Positions 10,300-19,741 of a stretch of DNA of 64,000 nt are shown here, piece after piece. The translations under genes and the position numbers were made by a program. The stretch is from Rhynchopus euleeides (Eukaryota; Euglenozoa; Diplonemea; Diplonemida; Diplonemidae), in NCBI GenBank assembly GCA_963210315.1, contig OY723281.1, positions 1,426,001 through 1,490,000 on the forward strand, given 5' to 3'. Under the pieces are notes generated by a model. That model saw only the letters and a list, made by a program, of their open reading frames with translations, was not told the origin of the DNA and searched no databases. Each line of letters begins with the position of its first letter. Within the stretch, counting starts at the first letter, position 1.

Positions 10300-11370
10300 A
10301 TGGCCACTCTGGATTGGGACACCCTGAAGGTTCCCGACCCCGCCCACCCCGACAACGAGCCAGCAGAGCGTCGCCCCGAGTGCATATTCGAAACCTGCAA
10401 TACAACGCACACAGCCAGGACCGCATTCAGCTGCCACGACTGCGGTGGGACCACGGTCAGGACGTGCATGAGAGAGCACATCCCGGCGCACATCGTCCCC
10501 GAATGGCTCGAGGGCGCAGGGGACAGGGGCTGGGTGTGCCCCGAGTGCGCATGGGTCCGGCAGGCGGTCGACGAGGAGACCGCGGCGGACCTGGCAGCAG
10601 GGGCGGGCGAGCTAGGCGAGGACGGGGAGTACAGCGAGGCGGACAGCCAGAGTGGCACGGGCCTCCAGCACAGGGACGCACACCACCCCGCCGACTCGAA
10701 CACCGATCTCCGCGTGGCGAACTCGCTGGAGTACCTGCTGAAGTTGACAGGCCGGCTGGAGAAGGAGCAGAAGGAGCTGAAGAAGACCGTGGAGACGCAG
10801 GCGAAGCAGATGGCCACTCTGCAGAAGGCGCTGCAGCGGACGGAGGCCGAGCTGCCCGCTGACTTCTCCGCCCACATCGTGTCGACCTGGGGATCGTCGA
10901 TCGCCACTGCCCCCGGACGCAGGTTGGTGAAAGCTGAGGTATCCCGGGTTTTCCGACAGGCGGAGCTCAGCGATGCCCCGAGTTCACCGGACTGGCAACA
11001 CCAGCTCATCCAGGCCTTCGACTCTCTGTTTCAGACAATGGGGCTGATCCGCGACGACGACGATCCGGACCGTTTTACCGAGGCCCTTCACAAGACAATC
11101 GTCGCTATGAACTCACACTTTCTCCTGAAGGGGCGAGCGGGCGCCCGCCTCTACCTGGCAAAGGCGAAGATTATGGACCCAGCGAAGTACGATGCGGTGG
11201 CACACGGGCGCCTACTCCGGGAGGGGCGGGCCACGCAGGACGACACGCAGGAGAGGCGGGCCGCGTTTCAAGAGCGGTTCCTGCAGGAGCGTAACACGCA
11301 GGACCGCCCCGCGCCCTACTCGGGAAAGGGCCACCACAAAGGACGGGGGGGGAAAGGCAAGCGACAGTGA
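10300..11370 (+). CDS. gag-like ORF1 of the DIRS element
   Basis: 356 codons from ATG 10300. Residues 28-85 hold paired Cys/His clusters (CIFETC, CHDCGG, CMREH, CPEC) that look like a zinc-binding module. A Glu/Lys-rich helical stretch around residues 145-180 (KEQKELKKTVETQAKQ) could be a coiled coil, and the tail is basic and Gly-rich (KGHHKGRGGKGKRQ), suited to nucleic-acid binding. Position and composition support a structural Gag role; there is no diagnostic Gag motif. The frame ends at TGA 11368-11370, and the same frame then stays open into the recombinase, so one stop codon separates the two proteins. Confidence 0.7.
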   Translation: MATLDWDTLKVPDPAHPDNEPAERRPECIFETCNTTHTARTAFSCHDCGGTTVRTCMREHIPAHIVPEWLEGAGDRGWVCPECAWVRQAVDEETAADLAAGAGELGEDGEYSEADSQSGTGLQHRDAHHPADSNTDLRVANSLEYLLKLTGRLEKEQKELKKTVETQAKQMATLQKALQRTEAELPADFSAHIVSTWGSSIATAPGRRLVKAEVSRVFRQAELSDAPSSPDWQHQLIQAFDSLFQTMGLIRDDDDPDRFTEALHKTIVAMNSHFLLKGRAGARLYLAKAKIMDPAKYDAVAHGRLLREGRATQDDTQERRAAFQERFLQERNTQDRPAPYSGKGHHKGRGGKGKRQ

Positions 11371-11424
11371 CTTCCCGACACCAGCAGGGGACGCCCGCGG
11401 GCCACGACCCTCCCCCCCGCCGCG

Positions 11425-12390
11425 GTGGTGTATGTGAAGGCAGTACCATCTGCCCCCCCGTCAACAAGAGGACGCCCCCGCAAGACCGAGACGAGCGTGA
11501 CCCCGGAGGAAGCAACCACCATTCGCCAGGAACTACAGCACACCCTGTCCCAAGCCCTCGCACCCACATACTGGGGGGCCCTCCGCCGCACATACGACAG
11601 ATACTCGCAGTTCCGGGAAGGGTGGATGAAAGCGGAGAGGCGGACACTGCCACACGACGAAGGGGCGGTGCTGTGGGTCACGAAGCAACGGAAGGACGGG
11701 CTATCAGTGCAGTCCGCCCTCCAGTACCTCAACAACCTTGCAGCAGCACTCAGACGCTTCGCAGCGTTCCCCCTCGACGGAAGACAAATTGTGGCGGACT
11801 ACAGGCGGGCGCTGAAACGGGGAGGAGCACTACGACCACAGAAGCAAGCAGAACCAGCAACAGCCCACAACATCCGGGAGGCGCTAGCGAAGGAGCCACG
11901 TCCCATCGTGAAACTGCTGCTCGGCATCATGTGGGGGGGTGCGGCAAGGGCTTCGGACGCACTGCGTTTGGATGTGAAGGACGTCACAGCGGAAAAGCGC
12001 AGCGAGCCGATATACGTGCGCTGGACCCAGTCGAAGGCGGACCCTTTCCACATGGGTCACATCACAGGAATCTCCCTGCCGAAGGACCTACACCGTATCC
12101 TCCGACACCGCCTCCGCAGGGCGCGCAGTGCAGGAGAGACGAGACTGTTCCCGGCGGACGTCACCTACCGGACCGTGGTAAAAGCCGTCAAGCGGGCACG
12201 GAGGGGGCTCACGGCACACTCTCTGCGGAGGGGGGCACTCACACAGCTTGCGCGGAAGAACGTTCCACTGGAGGAGGTGCGCCTCCTCTCGAGACACGCG
12301 ACGGTCGACGGTGTGATGCGTTACGTATCAGCGGCGGAAAACGCACACGCGCGCGAGACAGCACAGGTGTCGGCGAAGATCGAGTGGTGA
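11425..12390 (+). CDS. tyrosine recombinase of the DIRS element
   Basis: About 321 residues. The catalytic set of the tyrosine recombinase/integrase family is visible: Arg in GGAARASDALRL, His-x-x-Arg in AHSLRRGALT, the second His in LLSRHATVDG and the nucleophile Tyr in VMRYVS. The N-terminal part (TYWGALRRTYDRY and following) resembles the SAM-like core-binding domain. This enzyme would integrate the circular cDNA. No ATG lies near the start; the frame opens at GTG codons and is in the same frame as ORF1 with only TGA 11368 between, so readthrough of ORF1 or internal initiation is likely. It overlaps the open RT frame by roughly 1 kb, though the RT homology begins only after this gene. Confidence 0.88.
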   Translation: MVYVKAVPSAPPSTRGRPRKTETSVTPEEATTIRQELQHTLSQALAPTYWGALRRTYDRYSQFREGWMKAERRTLPHDEGAVLWVTKQRKDGLSVQSALQYLNNLAAALRRFAAFPLDGRQIVADYRRALKRGGALRPQKQAEPATAHNIREALAKEPRPIVKLLLGIMWGGAARASDALRLDVKDVTAEKRSEPIYVRWTQSKADPFHMGHITGISLPKDLHRILRHRLRRARSAGETRLFPADVTYRTVVKAVKRARRGLTAHSLRRGALTQLARKNVPLEEVRLLSRHATVDGVMRYVSAAENAHARETAQVSAKIEW

Positions 12391-14225
12391 AGAAACAACG
12401 ACAGCAAGGGGGGACGACGCGCACACAGCCAAAACCCCTGACAGCAACCCACTTCCCGGGGACCACGAGGCTGTTCGCAGCGCGCCGCTACTACGAAGAT
12501 GCCACATCCGACGAAGCCACGTCCGACCCACCACCCAGTGATGAGGAAGCGTGGAGCGAGGTGGATAGCGCAGAGTCGTACGGTCCGGGTGTCGAGGACC
12601 TCTACGGGGAGGACTTGGGTGTGTGCACGGGGGGGAAGGTGATACGGCCAGCCAACGCGAAGACGGAGCTGCCGGAGGAAGAGGACTACATCGCGGAGAT
12701 CTGCACCTCACGCCTCAATCTCAAGGAACTGCGACGGTTGGACAGCGAGGGTGAACTGACGGGGGTCTTGGACCTCATCGCCAAGCCAGCCGCTTTCGCT
12801 GACGCACTGCTTCCCGAGGCCCGCCAAGAACTGCGAAAAACGGGGAGGAAGGTATCACGCCACATGTTGCACCACCTGGACACCTTGGTTGAGTATGGCG
12901 TCCTGACGGAGGCGGATGCACACCCGTACCTCACGCTGCCAGCGTTCACCGTGTCCAAGAAGTCTGGGGGCCAACGTTTCATCGTCGACGCAAGGCGGCT
13001 AAACGCACTGATGACACGCCCACCGGACATGCGTTTGCAGGACATCACGGAGGTGACACAGCGAGTGGCCGCGGCGAGCTGGGTGGTGATGGCAGATGCA
13101 CGCAGCTGGTTCTACCAGTTCCCCGTACACAAGGAGATCCAACGCTACTTCGAAGTGCGCCTAGGCGGGGAGAGAAAGACATTCGTGAAGACCTTCCTGA
13201 CTGTCATGTGCATGGGGTGGTCACATTCCCCAGCAATCGCGAACCGCAGCGCACGCGTGCTGCTCCCGCCAGAACACGGAATAGTCTGGATTGACAACTT
13301 CATCGCTGTCGGAGACTCCCTACCAGAGGCACAGGCGAGGTACGCCGACTTCATCAGCCGCTGCGAGAAGGTGGGGGCCGCCCTGAACTTCGACGACACA
13401 CAACACGGCGTGCCGCTGCAGGACTTCACAGTGTTCGGGATCCACTTCGACCTGACGCGACACCGTTTCCACATGGACACAGCCTGGGTGCAAAAAGTCC
13501 TCGGACGGGAAGAGTACAAGGAAGTCGTCAACGGCCACACGACACCACGCAGGGCGTTCAGAGTATTCGGGTCTTTCGTCTGGCAGTCGTATGTGATGCG
13601 GACGCCGATGTGTTACATGCCAGCCGTGTTGTCCTTCGTGCGGCGCATCGCGAAGCAGACTCACTCGAACAACGCCCGATGGGACTCCAGGGTCGCAGTA
13701 CCTCCGTCAGTGCAGGCGGAGACAGTGGCGCGGGCACGCCTCATCGAGGACAACGAGTGGTATACGCCGCAGAACCCGCCACCGACCATTGAGCTCTGGA
13801 CAGACGCGTCATCCACGGCGTGGGCGGCGGTGCTCGTGTTACCGGGAGGGGAGTCAGTGTCCCAAGGTGCGTTCGAAGGGAGCGACGCGGACACGAACAT
13901 CTTCCTGAAGGAAGCGTATGCAGTGTGGCAGGGGGTGCGCATGATGCAGCGTGTGAGGGAGGCAAGCGTGACCTGCCACATAGACAACCTCGGCCTGGTG
14001 TTCGCGCTCCGGAAGGGCCACTGCGCCAACTACCGAGGCAACCTTCTGCTGCAGGAGATATACACAACAGCGCGCCGCCAGCAGATACGACTGATTCCAC
14101 ACTGGGTTGCGACCCACGACCAACGCGCAGACGCGTACACGCGAGGGACGCAGGCCACACACCCCGTGGAGTTGCCACCAGTGTCGATGCCACCCACACT
14201 TTTACCAGCGCGCCCGCCTCGTTGA
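12384..14225 (+). CDS. reverse transcriptase-RNase H of the DIRS element
   Basis: The frame is open from 11367, but the recognisable protein starts near the recombinase stop. RT landmarks: the block around SKKSGGQRFIVDARRLNA, motif A in VVMADARSWFYQFPV (first catalytic Asp), MGWSHSPAIAN, and motif C in GIVWIDNFIAVGD. RNase H follows: WTDASSTAWA, KEAYAVWQ, CHIDNLGL and THDQRADAY supply the D-E-D-D set. Motif C reads I-D-N rather than the usual x-D-D; whether this is tolerated or inactivating cannot be decided here. No methionine lies near the start, and the frame is -1 relative to the recombinase, so expression may need frameshifting or reinitiation at the overlapping TGGTGA. The end is TGA 14223-14225. 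Confidence 0.85.
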   Translation: MVKKQRQQGGTTRTQPKPLTATHFPGTTRLFAARRYYEDATSDEATSDPPPSDEEAWSEVDSAESYGPGVEDLYGEDLGVCTGGKVIRPANAKTELPEEEDYIAEICTSRLNLKELRRLDSEGELTGVLDLIAKPAAFADALLPEARQELRKTGRKVSRHMLHHLDTLVEYGVLTEADAHPYLTLPAFTVSKKSGGQRFIVDARRLNALMTRPPDMRLQDITEVTQRVAAASWVVMADARSWFYQFPVHKEIQRYFEVRLGGERKTFVKTFLTVMCMGWSHSPAIANRSARVLLPPEHGIVWIDNFIAVGDSLPEAQARYADFISRCEKVGAALNFDDTQHGVPLQDFTVFGIHFDLTRHRFHMDTAWVQKVLGREEYKEVVNGHTTPRRAFRVFGSFVWQSYVMRTPMCYMPAVLSFVRRIAKQTHSNNARWDSRVAVPPSVQAETVARARLIEDNEWYTPQNPPPTIELWTDASSTAWAAVLVLPGGESVSQGAFEGSDADTNIFLKEAYAVWQGVRMMQRVREASVTCHIDNLGLVFALRKGHCANYRGNLLLQEIYTTARRQQIRLIPHWVATHDQRADAYTRGTQATHPVELPPVSMPPTLLPARPPR

Positions 14226-14262
14226 GAACGAGACGGACACGTCCCTCCGGATGAGGGTCCTG

Positions 14263-14523
14263 GTGTAGAAGCGTCAACGCAACAAACAAAGGAAATTCAT
14301 CAGAGCGGTTGTAGCTGTGAAGTGATAGGGCGCTTTTTAAGCACACTCGTGTGAGCGGAAAGCGCCCCACCACAGCTGCAACCAAACGTGCTCTATACAC
14401 TAACCCCACCCTTCATCAGGCTCAGGGTGTGATCAGTTCAGGGTTTTGTGTGTAGAAGCGTCAACGCAACAAACAAAGGAAATTCATCAGAGCGGTTGTA
14501 GCTGTGAAGTGATAGGGCGCTTT
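14263..14523 (+). repeat. split direct repeats B1-A2-B2
   Basis: B1 (14263-14336) and B2 (14450-14523) are the same 74-bp sequence from GTGTAGAAGCGTCAACGCAA to GGGCGCTTT. A2 (14334-14468) between them repeats the left end A1. Together these define the right end of the DIRS element. A 20-nt C run follows B2 directly. Confidence 0.85.
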
Positions 14524-15144
14524 CCCCCCCCCCCCCCCCCCCCACCCGACAAGCGAATCAGCAGTGTGTATCTGTACACAGAAATAAACCAATAACATGA
14601 CAGTAGAGTGCCCCAGCGATACCGCGGTGTTTGCCGGCCGGCAGGTGAGTGTGTATGCTGACGGACGTGACGGAACGTGATGAATATTTTGTTTTCTAAA
14701 ACGAATTTCCCCCCCCCCCCCTCCCCCCGGAACCTGAGAATGTGACCGCCTACCCAATGGTGTTTACACAAAGGAGTTCAGCGTGTTAAACCCCATTCTC
14801 TGTTCCCAAGGCAGAGCGGCGATGTGTACCCAGAGTGTACGTACGTGCACATGGCTCTGCAGATACGCTGAGTGGTGAGGGGCATGCCTGTTTTCCCTTT
14901 TGTTTCCATTATCTTGTCTTCAGAACGAACACACGAATGAAACAAAAACCATAACAGAACGCCCCCACCCCTGATGTATGTTTTTTCTCAACCATTTCCC
15001 CCCCCCCCCCCTCCCCCAACCCCCGTTTTTGCTATGTCTTTTGATATGGTTCTTTCCCCCCTTTTTTCCCCCCCCCCCCCACCCGACAAGCGAATCAGCA
15101 GTGTGTATCTGTACACAGAAATAAACCAATAACATGACAGTAGA
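14524..15144 (+). mobile_element. poly(C)-rich segment with two copies of a retroelement-like tail
   Basis: Two copies of one tail sequence (14544-14607 and 15080-15144) each follow a poly(C) run and share the words ACCCGACAAGCGAATCAGCA and AATAAACCAATAACATGACA. The second tail abuts the right-hand copy of the 17-bp target duplication of WD-1. Between them lies about 460 bp of unrecognised sequence with two more C tracts (14709-14727 and 14999-15015). The last 24 bp of the tail also occur alone in WD-9 (60318-60341), flanked by their own target duplication, so the tail is the 3' end of a mobile element. Its relation to the DIRS element is unclear: either two nested insertions or one composite. 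Confidence 0.55.
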
Positions 15145-15624
15145 GTGCTGGAGCGTCACAGCAACGCTGTTTTCAGCATTGCTGTGTCGGGCACGAGGAT
15201 CTTCAGCGGATCGGAAGACAAGACCATCCGTGTGTGGGACATCAGCACCCTCACACACACACACACCCTGGATGGCTTCACTCAGGGGGTATCTTGCATC
15301 GCCCTGACTCAGGACGAGCAGCACCTGGTGTCGTGCTCTCACGACAAGTCACTCAAGGTGTGGTGCACAACCTCCCTCAGCTGCCTGCGTACTGTGCAAC
15401 TGGACAACACTCCCACCTCACTTGCTGTGTCACAGCCAGGTGATGTTGTTGCATTTAAAGGCACCACAGCCACACTGTACCGCCTCAGCACAGGAAGGTG
15501 TCTGGGGAAGGTGGACTCAAAGGGTGTTGGTGTTGCACTCAGCCTCTGCGGGAGGTGGGTCTTCACATCAACGAACAACAACACTTCAGTCTCTGTGTGT
15601 GCAGTGTCTTCCGTTTCACCCTGA
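15145..15624 (+). pseudogene. WD-1, 3' half: WD40 blades 4-7
   Basis: Begins with the second copy of AGTGCTGGAGCGTCACA and continues in frame through blades 4-7 to TGA 15622-15624. The variable positions carry residues not shared by neighbours: Glu in the blade-4 turn (S-E-D) and His in the blade-5 turn (S-H-D). Without its 5' half it has no start of its own. Confidence 0.85.
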
Positions 15625-16642
15625 GCGCAGTGTCTCGTCACCCTGTTCCGTGTCTTGCGTGTTGCCATGTTGTTCGCACCTGACGCCTTCGCTCAGAAGT
15701 GCAGGAACGAAATCACTGCATGGCGCTTCTTTGCTTCTCCGCAACACTGTGTCCAGCACAGACGAAGAGTCACGCCACCACTCAGTGCGTGGCAGTCCAC
15801 CCCTCTCTTTGTCCTCTCTTGAAGCCCTTCCTTTCAGCTCAAAGTTCATGTCCCGGCACCAGGTCAAGTGCAGCTGCAGGAGAGGTGGGGGAGAACATGG
15901 TTGCTTCGCGTGGCCGCAGTTGTGGATGAAGAAGCGGTCAACAGAAAGCTGCGTGCGGTACACCAGCGCTTGTCTGCAACAGGGGGTGGGGGGGGCGGTG
16001 CGGTAGGGGACACCAGGCAAGAGAAGGCGGATGGGACCCAACGAGCTCCGTGCGATCAAATGCGATCATTTTTCGGGGAAACACGAATAACTTTTTGGTG
16101 GGGCGGGGTCCATCGCACCGCCGGTACGCGTTCTGGGGTGCCTTGCGAGGTTGGGTTCCCTCAGGAATACTGCCGATTGGGAGCCATCAATAAGGGGTGT
16201 GAATCGGCACCCCTTTAACACAGGGGGGTCCCAGGTACCCTTTTAGGGGGAGGGGGAGGCGGGTGAAGGTTTCTTTGCGACCCTGGTCCCGTTGTGTTGA
16301 GTGGTCTGGCCCTGCTGCCACTCCCTGCTGGATCAGGTGGGTCTGCCTGTGTGGGAGCCCACACGTGTTTCTCAGTCGGCAGACTTGCACCGGCTGGAAA
16401 AGCCCCAGTTGTGCGACACACCTGGGAGTGGGTCGCGGGGCGGTGAGGGGCGCATGCTGTCTCTGCATAGCGCGGCCACCCGGAAGCAGGTCGCATTTGC
16501 GCGAATCCGGGATGTGCTGGATGTACTGTGAATCAACACTGGTCTCCTGCTACCACAACATAGTTTGGTTTCCCACCACACAGACAGCCACACCACCGCC
16601 CTGCAGGGAGTGTGGGTCGCCGTTGGGTGTCGGGACCACACG
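15625..16642. other. spacer between WD-1 and WD-2
   Basis: Starts with the family's 3' flank (GCAGTGTCTCGTCACCCTGTT), which follows most copies. It carries one GAAGCGGTCAACA motif near 15934 and a short C/G-rich stretch. Open frames here are mosaic and lack recognisable domains. Confidence 0.5.
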
Positions 16643-17110
16643 ATGGAGGTGTTCGCTTGCCTTGCCGGCACAGATGTGCGTGTGGCTGTGGAGGCAGACC
16701 GGGATGAGACGGTGCGCAGCCTGCGTGACAAGGCTGTGCGCTGCCTGTGTCTGGACCTGTTTCCCTGTTCCTGCCTTGCAACTTTTCGTGTTTCAGCACA
16801 CTTCGAATCGATGTGGGTGGAGCGTGTTACGTGCTTGTTGGTGCCCTTGTCTAGCCTTGTGCCGACAGGACAGGTGCTGCAGAGTGACACAGTTTGACGC
16901 ACAGCCCCTCTTCCCCGTGCACCCTTCCTTTCTTCCGGTGGTGCCTGAGGAGTCTGTGGACAGCCTCTCTCTGTCAGCCGCTCCCCTCCTGTTTGCCCCT
17001 TCGCCTCACCTCTTTGAAATCAGGACTTTCTCGGAGGAGTGTGCGCTCAACGAAGAGCAGCCCGGATCTGCTTCTCTGCAGTTGCTGGGCAGGGTGTTTC
17101 TCTTAATACA
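16643..17110 (+). pseudogene. fragment of a second duplicated family, with a possible ubiquitin-like start
   Basis: From ATG 16643 one frame reads MEVFACLAGTDV then VEADRDETVRSLRDKAV, resembling the beginning of a ubiquitin-like domain, but the frame then loses resemblance. From about 16898 another frame reads PLFPVHPSFLPVVPEESVD and on to a Q-L-L-G-R-V-F end. That second part is repeated nearly unchanged at 61415-61619, with a Cys/Phe difference and a stop in the second copy. The two segments may be exons of one gene or unrelated remnants. No known family recognised for the second segment. Confidence 0.35.
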
Positions 17111-17129
17111 GCGGAAGGAGTACTACTTT

Positions 17130-17370
17130 GCACCGTGTTGCTTTCTTGCCTCAAAGCCCATCTCGCAGCACCACCTGACCCCTGCTCTGTTTGGAGGCAG
17201 CTGTGCGTTTGCATCTGAGATGCGAGGAGGGCAGATGAGTGAAGCAGTGCTCTCTCTGCAGACTGCTCCACACCCCCTCCCCTCCCCTCCCTCACGAAGC
17301 CCCCCTCTCCACCTCTGCAATGCACACCTGAGACTTGGCCTTCGCTCTGTCAGACAATCCGTGTTACGAG
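17130..17370 (+). repeat. conserved intergenic block of the WD array
   Basis: A block containing GTTTGGAGGCAGCTGTGCGT, GCATCTGAGATGCGA, GCAGTGCTCTCTCTGCAGAC and CTGCTCCACACCCCCTCCCC. Versions recur at about 19424-19640, 21455-21615, 24070-24230, 28850-28930, 51770-51890 and 61680-61745, and its CTGCAGACTGCTCCACACC core also at 33285. It travels with the WD copies and marks the duplication unit; it could hold regulatory sequence, but nothing in it identifies a promoter. Confidence 0.6.
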
Positions 17371-17609
17371 CACAGATCAGGGCTGTCTCCTTCTCCTGAG
17401 GTGGGGCCCTTCGCACCATCTGAACGAGCACAGATCAGGGATGTGCAGATGGGCAGGAGTGGATCAAGACCCTGACATGACAGGAGAAGACCCTGAGTGC
17501 AGGAATCAGTGCTTGGAGTGTTGATAATGTACGGGACGTGTATGAGCATGACAGAGCAATGGCCCCCACAGGATTTCCCCCACCTCCCACACAGCCTCCT
17601 CCCGGCACC

Positions 17610-19250
17610 ATGTCTGCGAGGGGCGGGAAGAAGGGGAGGTGCGTGACGCCCCCCGCAGCGGAGCCGGGCACTCCCCCACAGAGCGCGTCGAAGCGGCGTC
17701 GCGTCACGGCCTGCCCGGTGCAATCGCCTGCGACCCCGGGTGCTGTGGGTGGGTCCCTGGAGGGGGGCATCGCGGCGGAGGGTGGCCCAGTCGTGGAGAA
17801 GGTGCTCGCCACCAAACCCACAGAGCCCGCAGGTGTCGAACCCAGCAGCAAGAGTATGGCAGCACCAATGCAAGGAACAGGTTTCGTGTGTGTTTCCGTG
17901 TGGGGAAGCGTCAACCTGACAGTGCAATTGGATTGTCATCAGAACTGTTGTGGCTGGGAAGGAGAGGTTGCCTTCTGATAGTTCTTCCGCAGCCCAACTG
18001 TGTGGGGACTTGTTCTGTGGTGTTGTGTGCAAGCTTGCGACCCGACAACCATCTCGACACCTCACCTCCTCCCAACCACCCCCACCACAGGGATGGACGG
18101 CCCCACCGTGGATGTGACTGTGCGTCACAGCGGGACCGGTGACAGCTGTGTCGTCGGTGTTCCGGAAGGCGGGACCGTGGTCGGGCTGAAGGCGGATGCG
18201 CTCAACGAGATGTTCCCGGGTTCTATCAACCCAGTCCGTGAGGCTGAAAACGTCGCAGCACACATCGAAGGGTGTGAGGAGGAGCTGGACGATGCACAGC
18301 GTGTTGCCGACACGGGTCTGGAGGACGGGGGTGCTGTCCAGCTCGTCCCACGCTGGCCCAACGTCAAGGCTCCCGCAGTCTACTCATCGACCCATGGAGG
18401 CCATATAGCCCGAATCGCACTGTCGAGGTGTGGGACGCTGTGTGCTGTGGGTTACTACAACAGACACATCACTGTGTTTGACACCACCACCGCTGCTGTG
18501 GTGGTGGACTTAACACACGGCAACAAGGTGATTAGTTGCACAGCGTTCTCTGTCTGTGGGACGTGGTTGGCAACGGGCTCTGAGGATGGCACCATCTGCG
18601 TGTGGCTGACTTCAACTTGGGAGGAGGTGTGCCTGCTGCACCACAACAACGCCGAGGTGTACAGTGCAGCGTGGACACGCTGCGGACGTCTGGTGTCCGG
18701 AGACGGCGAAGGGAAAGTGCGTGTGTGGGTCTTGAAGGGCACACCGAGCGCCACAGTGCTGGTGGGGCACCGCTATGCTGTTAACAGCATTGCTGTGTCG
18801 GGCACGAGGATCTTCAGCGGGACATGGGACAAGACCATCCGTGTGTGGGACATCAGCACCCTCACACACACACACACCCTGGATGGGCATACTGGTTCGG
18901 TGACCGGCATCGCCCTGACTCAGGACGAGCAGCACCTGGTGTCGTGCTGTTCCGGCAAGTCACTCAAGGTGTGGTGTACAGCCTCCCTCAGCTGCCTGCG
19001 TACTGTGCAACTGGGTGTCTGTCCCTATTCACTTGCTGTGTCGCAGCCAGGTGATGTTGTTGCAGTAGCGCCTCATCCCCTGCGAACGGGGACCAGCACC
19101 GCACTGCACCGCCTCAGCACAAGAGAGTGTCTGGGGAAGGTGGACTCAGCGGGTGGTGGTGTTGCACTCAGCCTCTGCGGGAGGTGGGTCTTCACACCAA
19201 CGAACTACACTTCAGTCTCTGTGTGTACTGTGTCGTCCGTTTCACGCTGA
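17610..19250 (+). CDS. WD-2: basic N-terminal exon, ubiquitin-like domain and seven-bladed WD40 propeller
   Basis: Two exons, 17610-17853 and 18091-19250, joined by a 237-bp GT-AG intron (donor AGA/GTATGG, acceptor ACCACAG/GG) that keeps frame; 467 residues. Reading through the donor reaches a stop at 17978, so splicing is needed. Exon 1 (about 81 residues) is Pro/Gly-rich and holds SASKRRRVTA, a plausible nuclear-localisation signal. Exon 2 begins MDGPTVDVTV and encodes the ubiquitin-like domain, then seven WD40 blades ending at TGA 19248. Variable positions: blade 2 S-E-D, blade 3 GDGEG, blade 4 T-W-D, blade 5 C-S-G (the usual Asp replaced by Gly), and a longer blade-6 loop. Likely a protein-interaction adaptor; ligand unknown. 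WD-10 has the same exon-intron layout. Confidence 0.8.
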
Positions 19251-19741
19251 GTGCAGCGTCTTGTCCACCCTGTTCCCTGCCTTGTGTGTTGCCGTATTGT
19301 TCGTGTGTGGACTTCGCTCAGAACTGCGGAGGAGTGTGAATAGGTGAGCTGCCTCACAAATTGGCTGCAAAGTGATGCACAGTTTGACACACAGTGGCGC
19401 AGAAGGGCCCCACCGTGTTGCTTCCTTACCTCGCAGCACAGCATCACCTGAGCCCTGCTCTGGTGTGTTTGGAGGCAGCTGATGCGTTTGGATCTGAGAT
19501 GAGAAGAGGGCACATGGTTGCCGCAGTGCTCTCTGCAGACTGCTCCACACCCCCTCCCCTCCCCTCCCTCACGAAGCCCCCCTCTCCACCTTTGCAATGC
19601 ACACCTGAGACTTGGCCTTCGCTCTGTCAGACAATCCGTGTTGATCCCACTTTGCCACTCTCTTTTTCCCCATCCCCACCATCACACACTGCACACACAC
19701 CCACATTCTCCAGAAGACCTGAGCAGCTGGTCGCCAATGTC
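19251..19741. other. spacer between WD-2 and WD-3
   Basis: Contains the family's 3' flank, then the conserved intergenic block (about 19424-19640), then a CA-rich leader ending CACATTCTCCAG just before the WD-3 start. No independent gene. Confidence 0.55.

Larger units (their letters stand above)
9677..14523 (+). mobile_element. DIRS-order retrotransposon with split direct repeats
   Basis: This element has gag-like, tyrosine recombinase and RT-RNase H frames on the + strand. Its ends are arranged as split direct repeats: A1 at 9682-9815 on the left, and B1-A2-B2 on the right (14263-14336, 14334-14468, 14450-14523). A2 matches A1, and B2 matches B1 over 74 bp. No LTRs are present. This A1-body-B1-A2-B2 layout is the hallmark of PAT/Ngaro/Kangaroo-type tyrosine-recombinase elements, which integrate through a circular intermediate and normally make no target duplication. 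The tyrosine recombinase lies upstream of RT, unlike the gag-RT-YR order of classic DIRS-1 and Ngaro. Copies A1/A2 and B1/B2 are nearly identical, indicating a young insertion. Confidence 0.85.

Noticed and set aside
16263..17399. One continuous 378-codon gene across this interval
   Set aside because: The N-terminal two thirds are Cys/Trp-rich shadow-like sequence, and the best protein-like segment in that part (MEVFACLAG..) lies in a different frame; only the PLFPVHP segment is supported by duplication.
18125..18367. Recurrent 80-codon minus-strand frame opposite the ubiquitin-like domain (also at 9033, 19759, 21812, 24339, 49532, 53365, 57495, 62608)
   Set aside because: It recurs only because the sense strand is conserved; the sense frame carries the domain pattern and stays open through the propeller.
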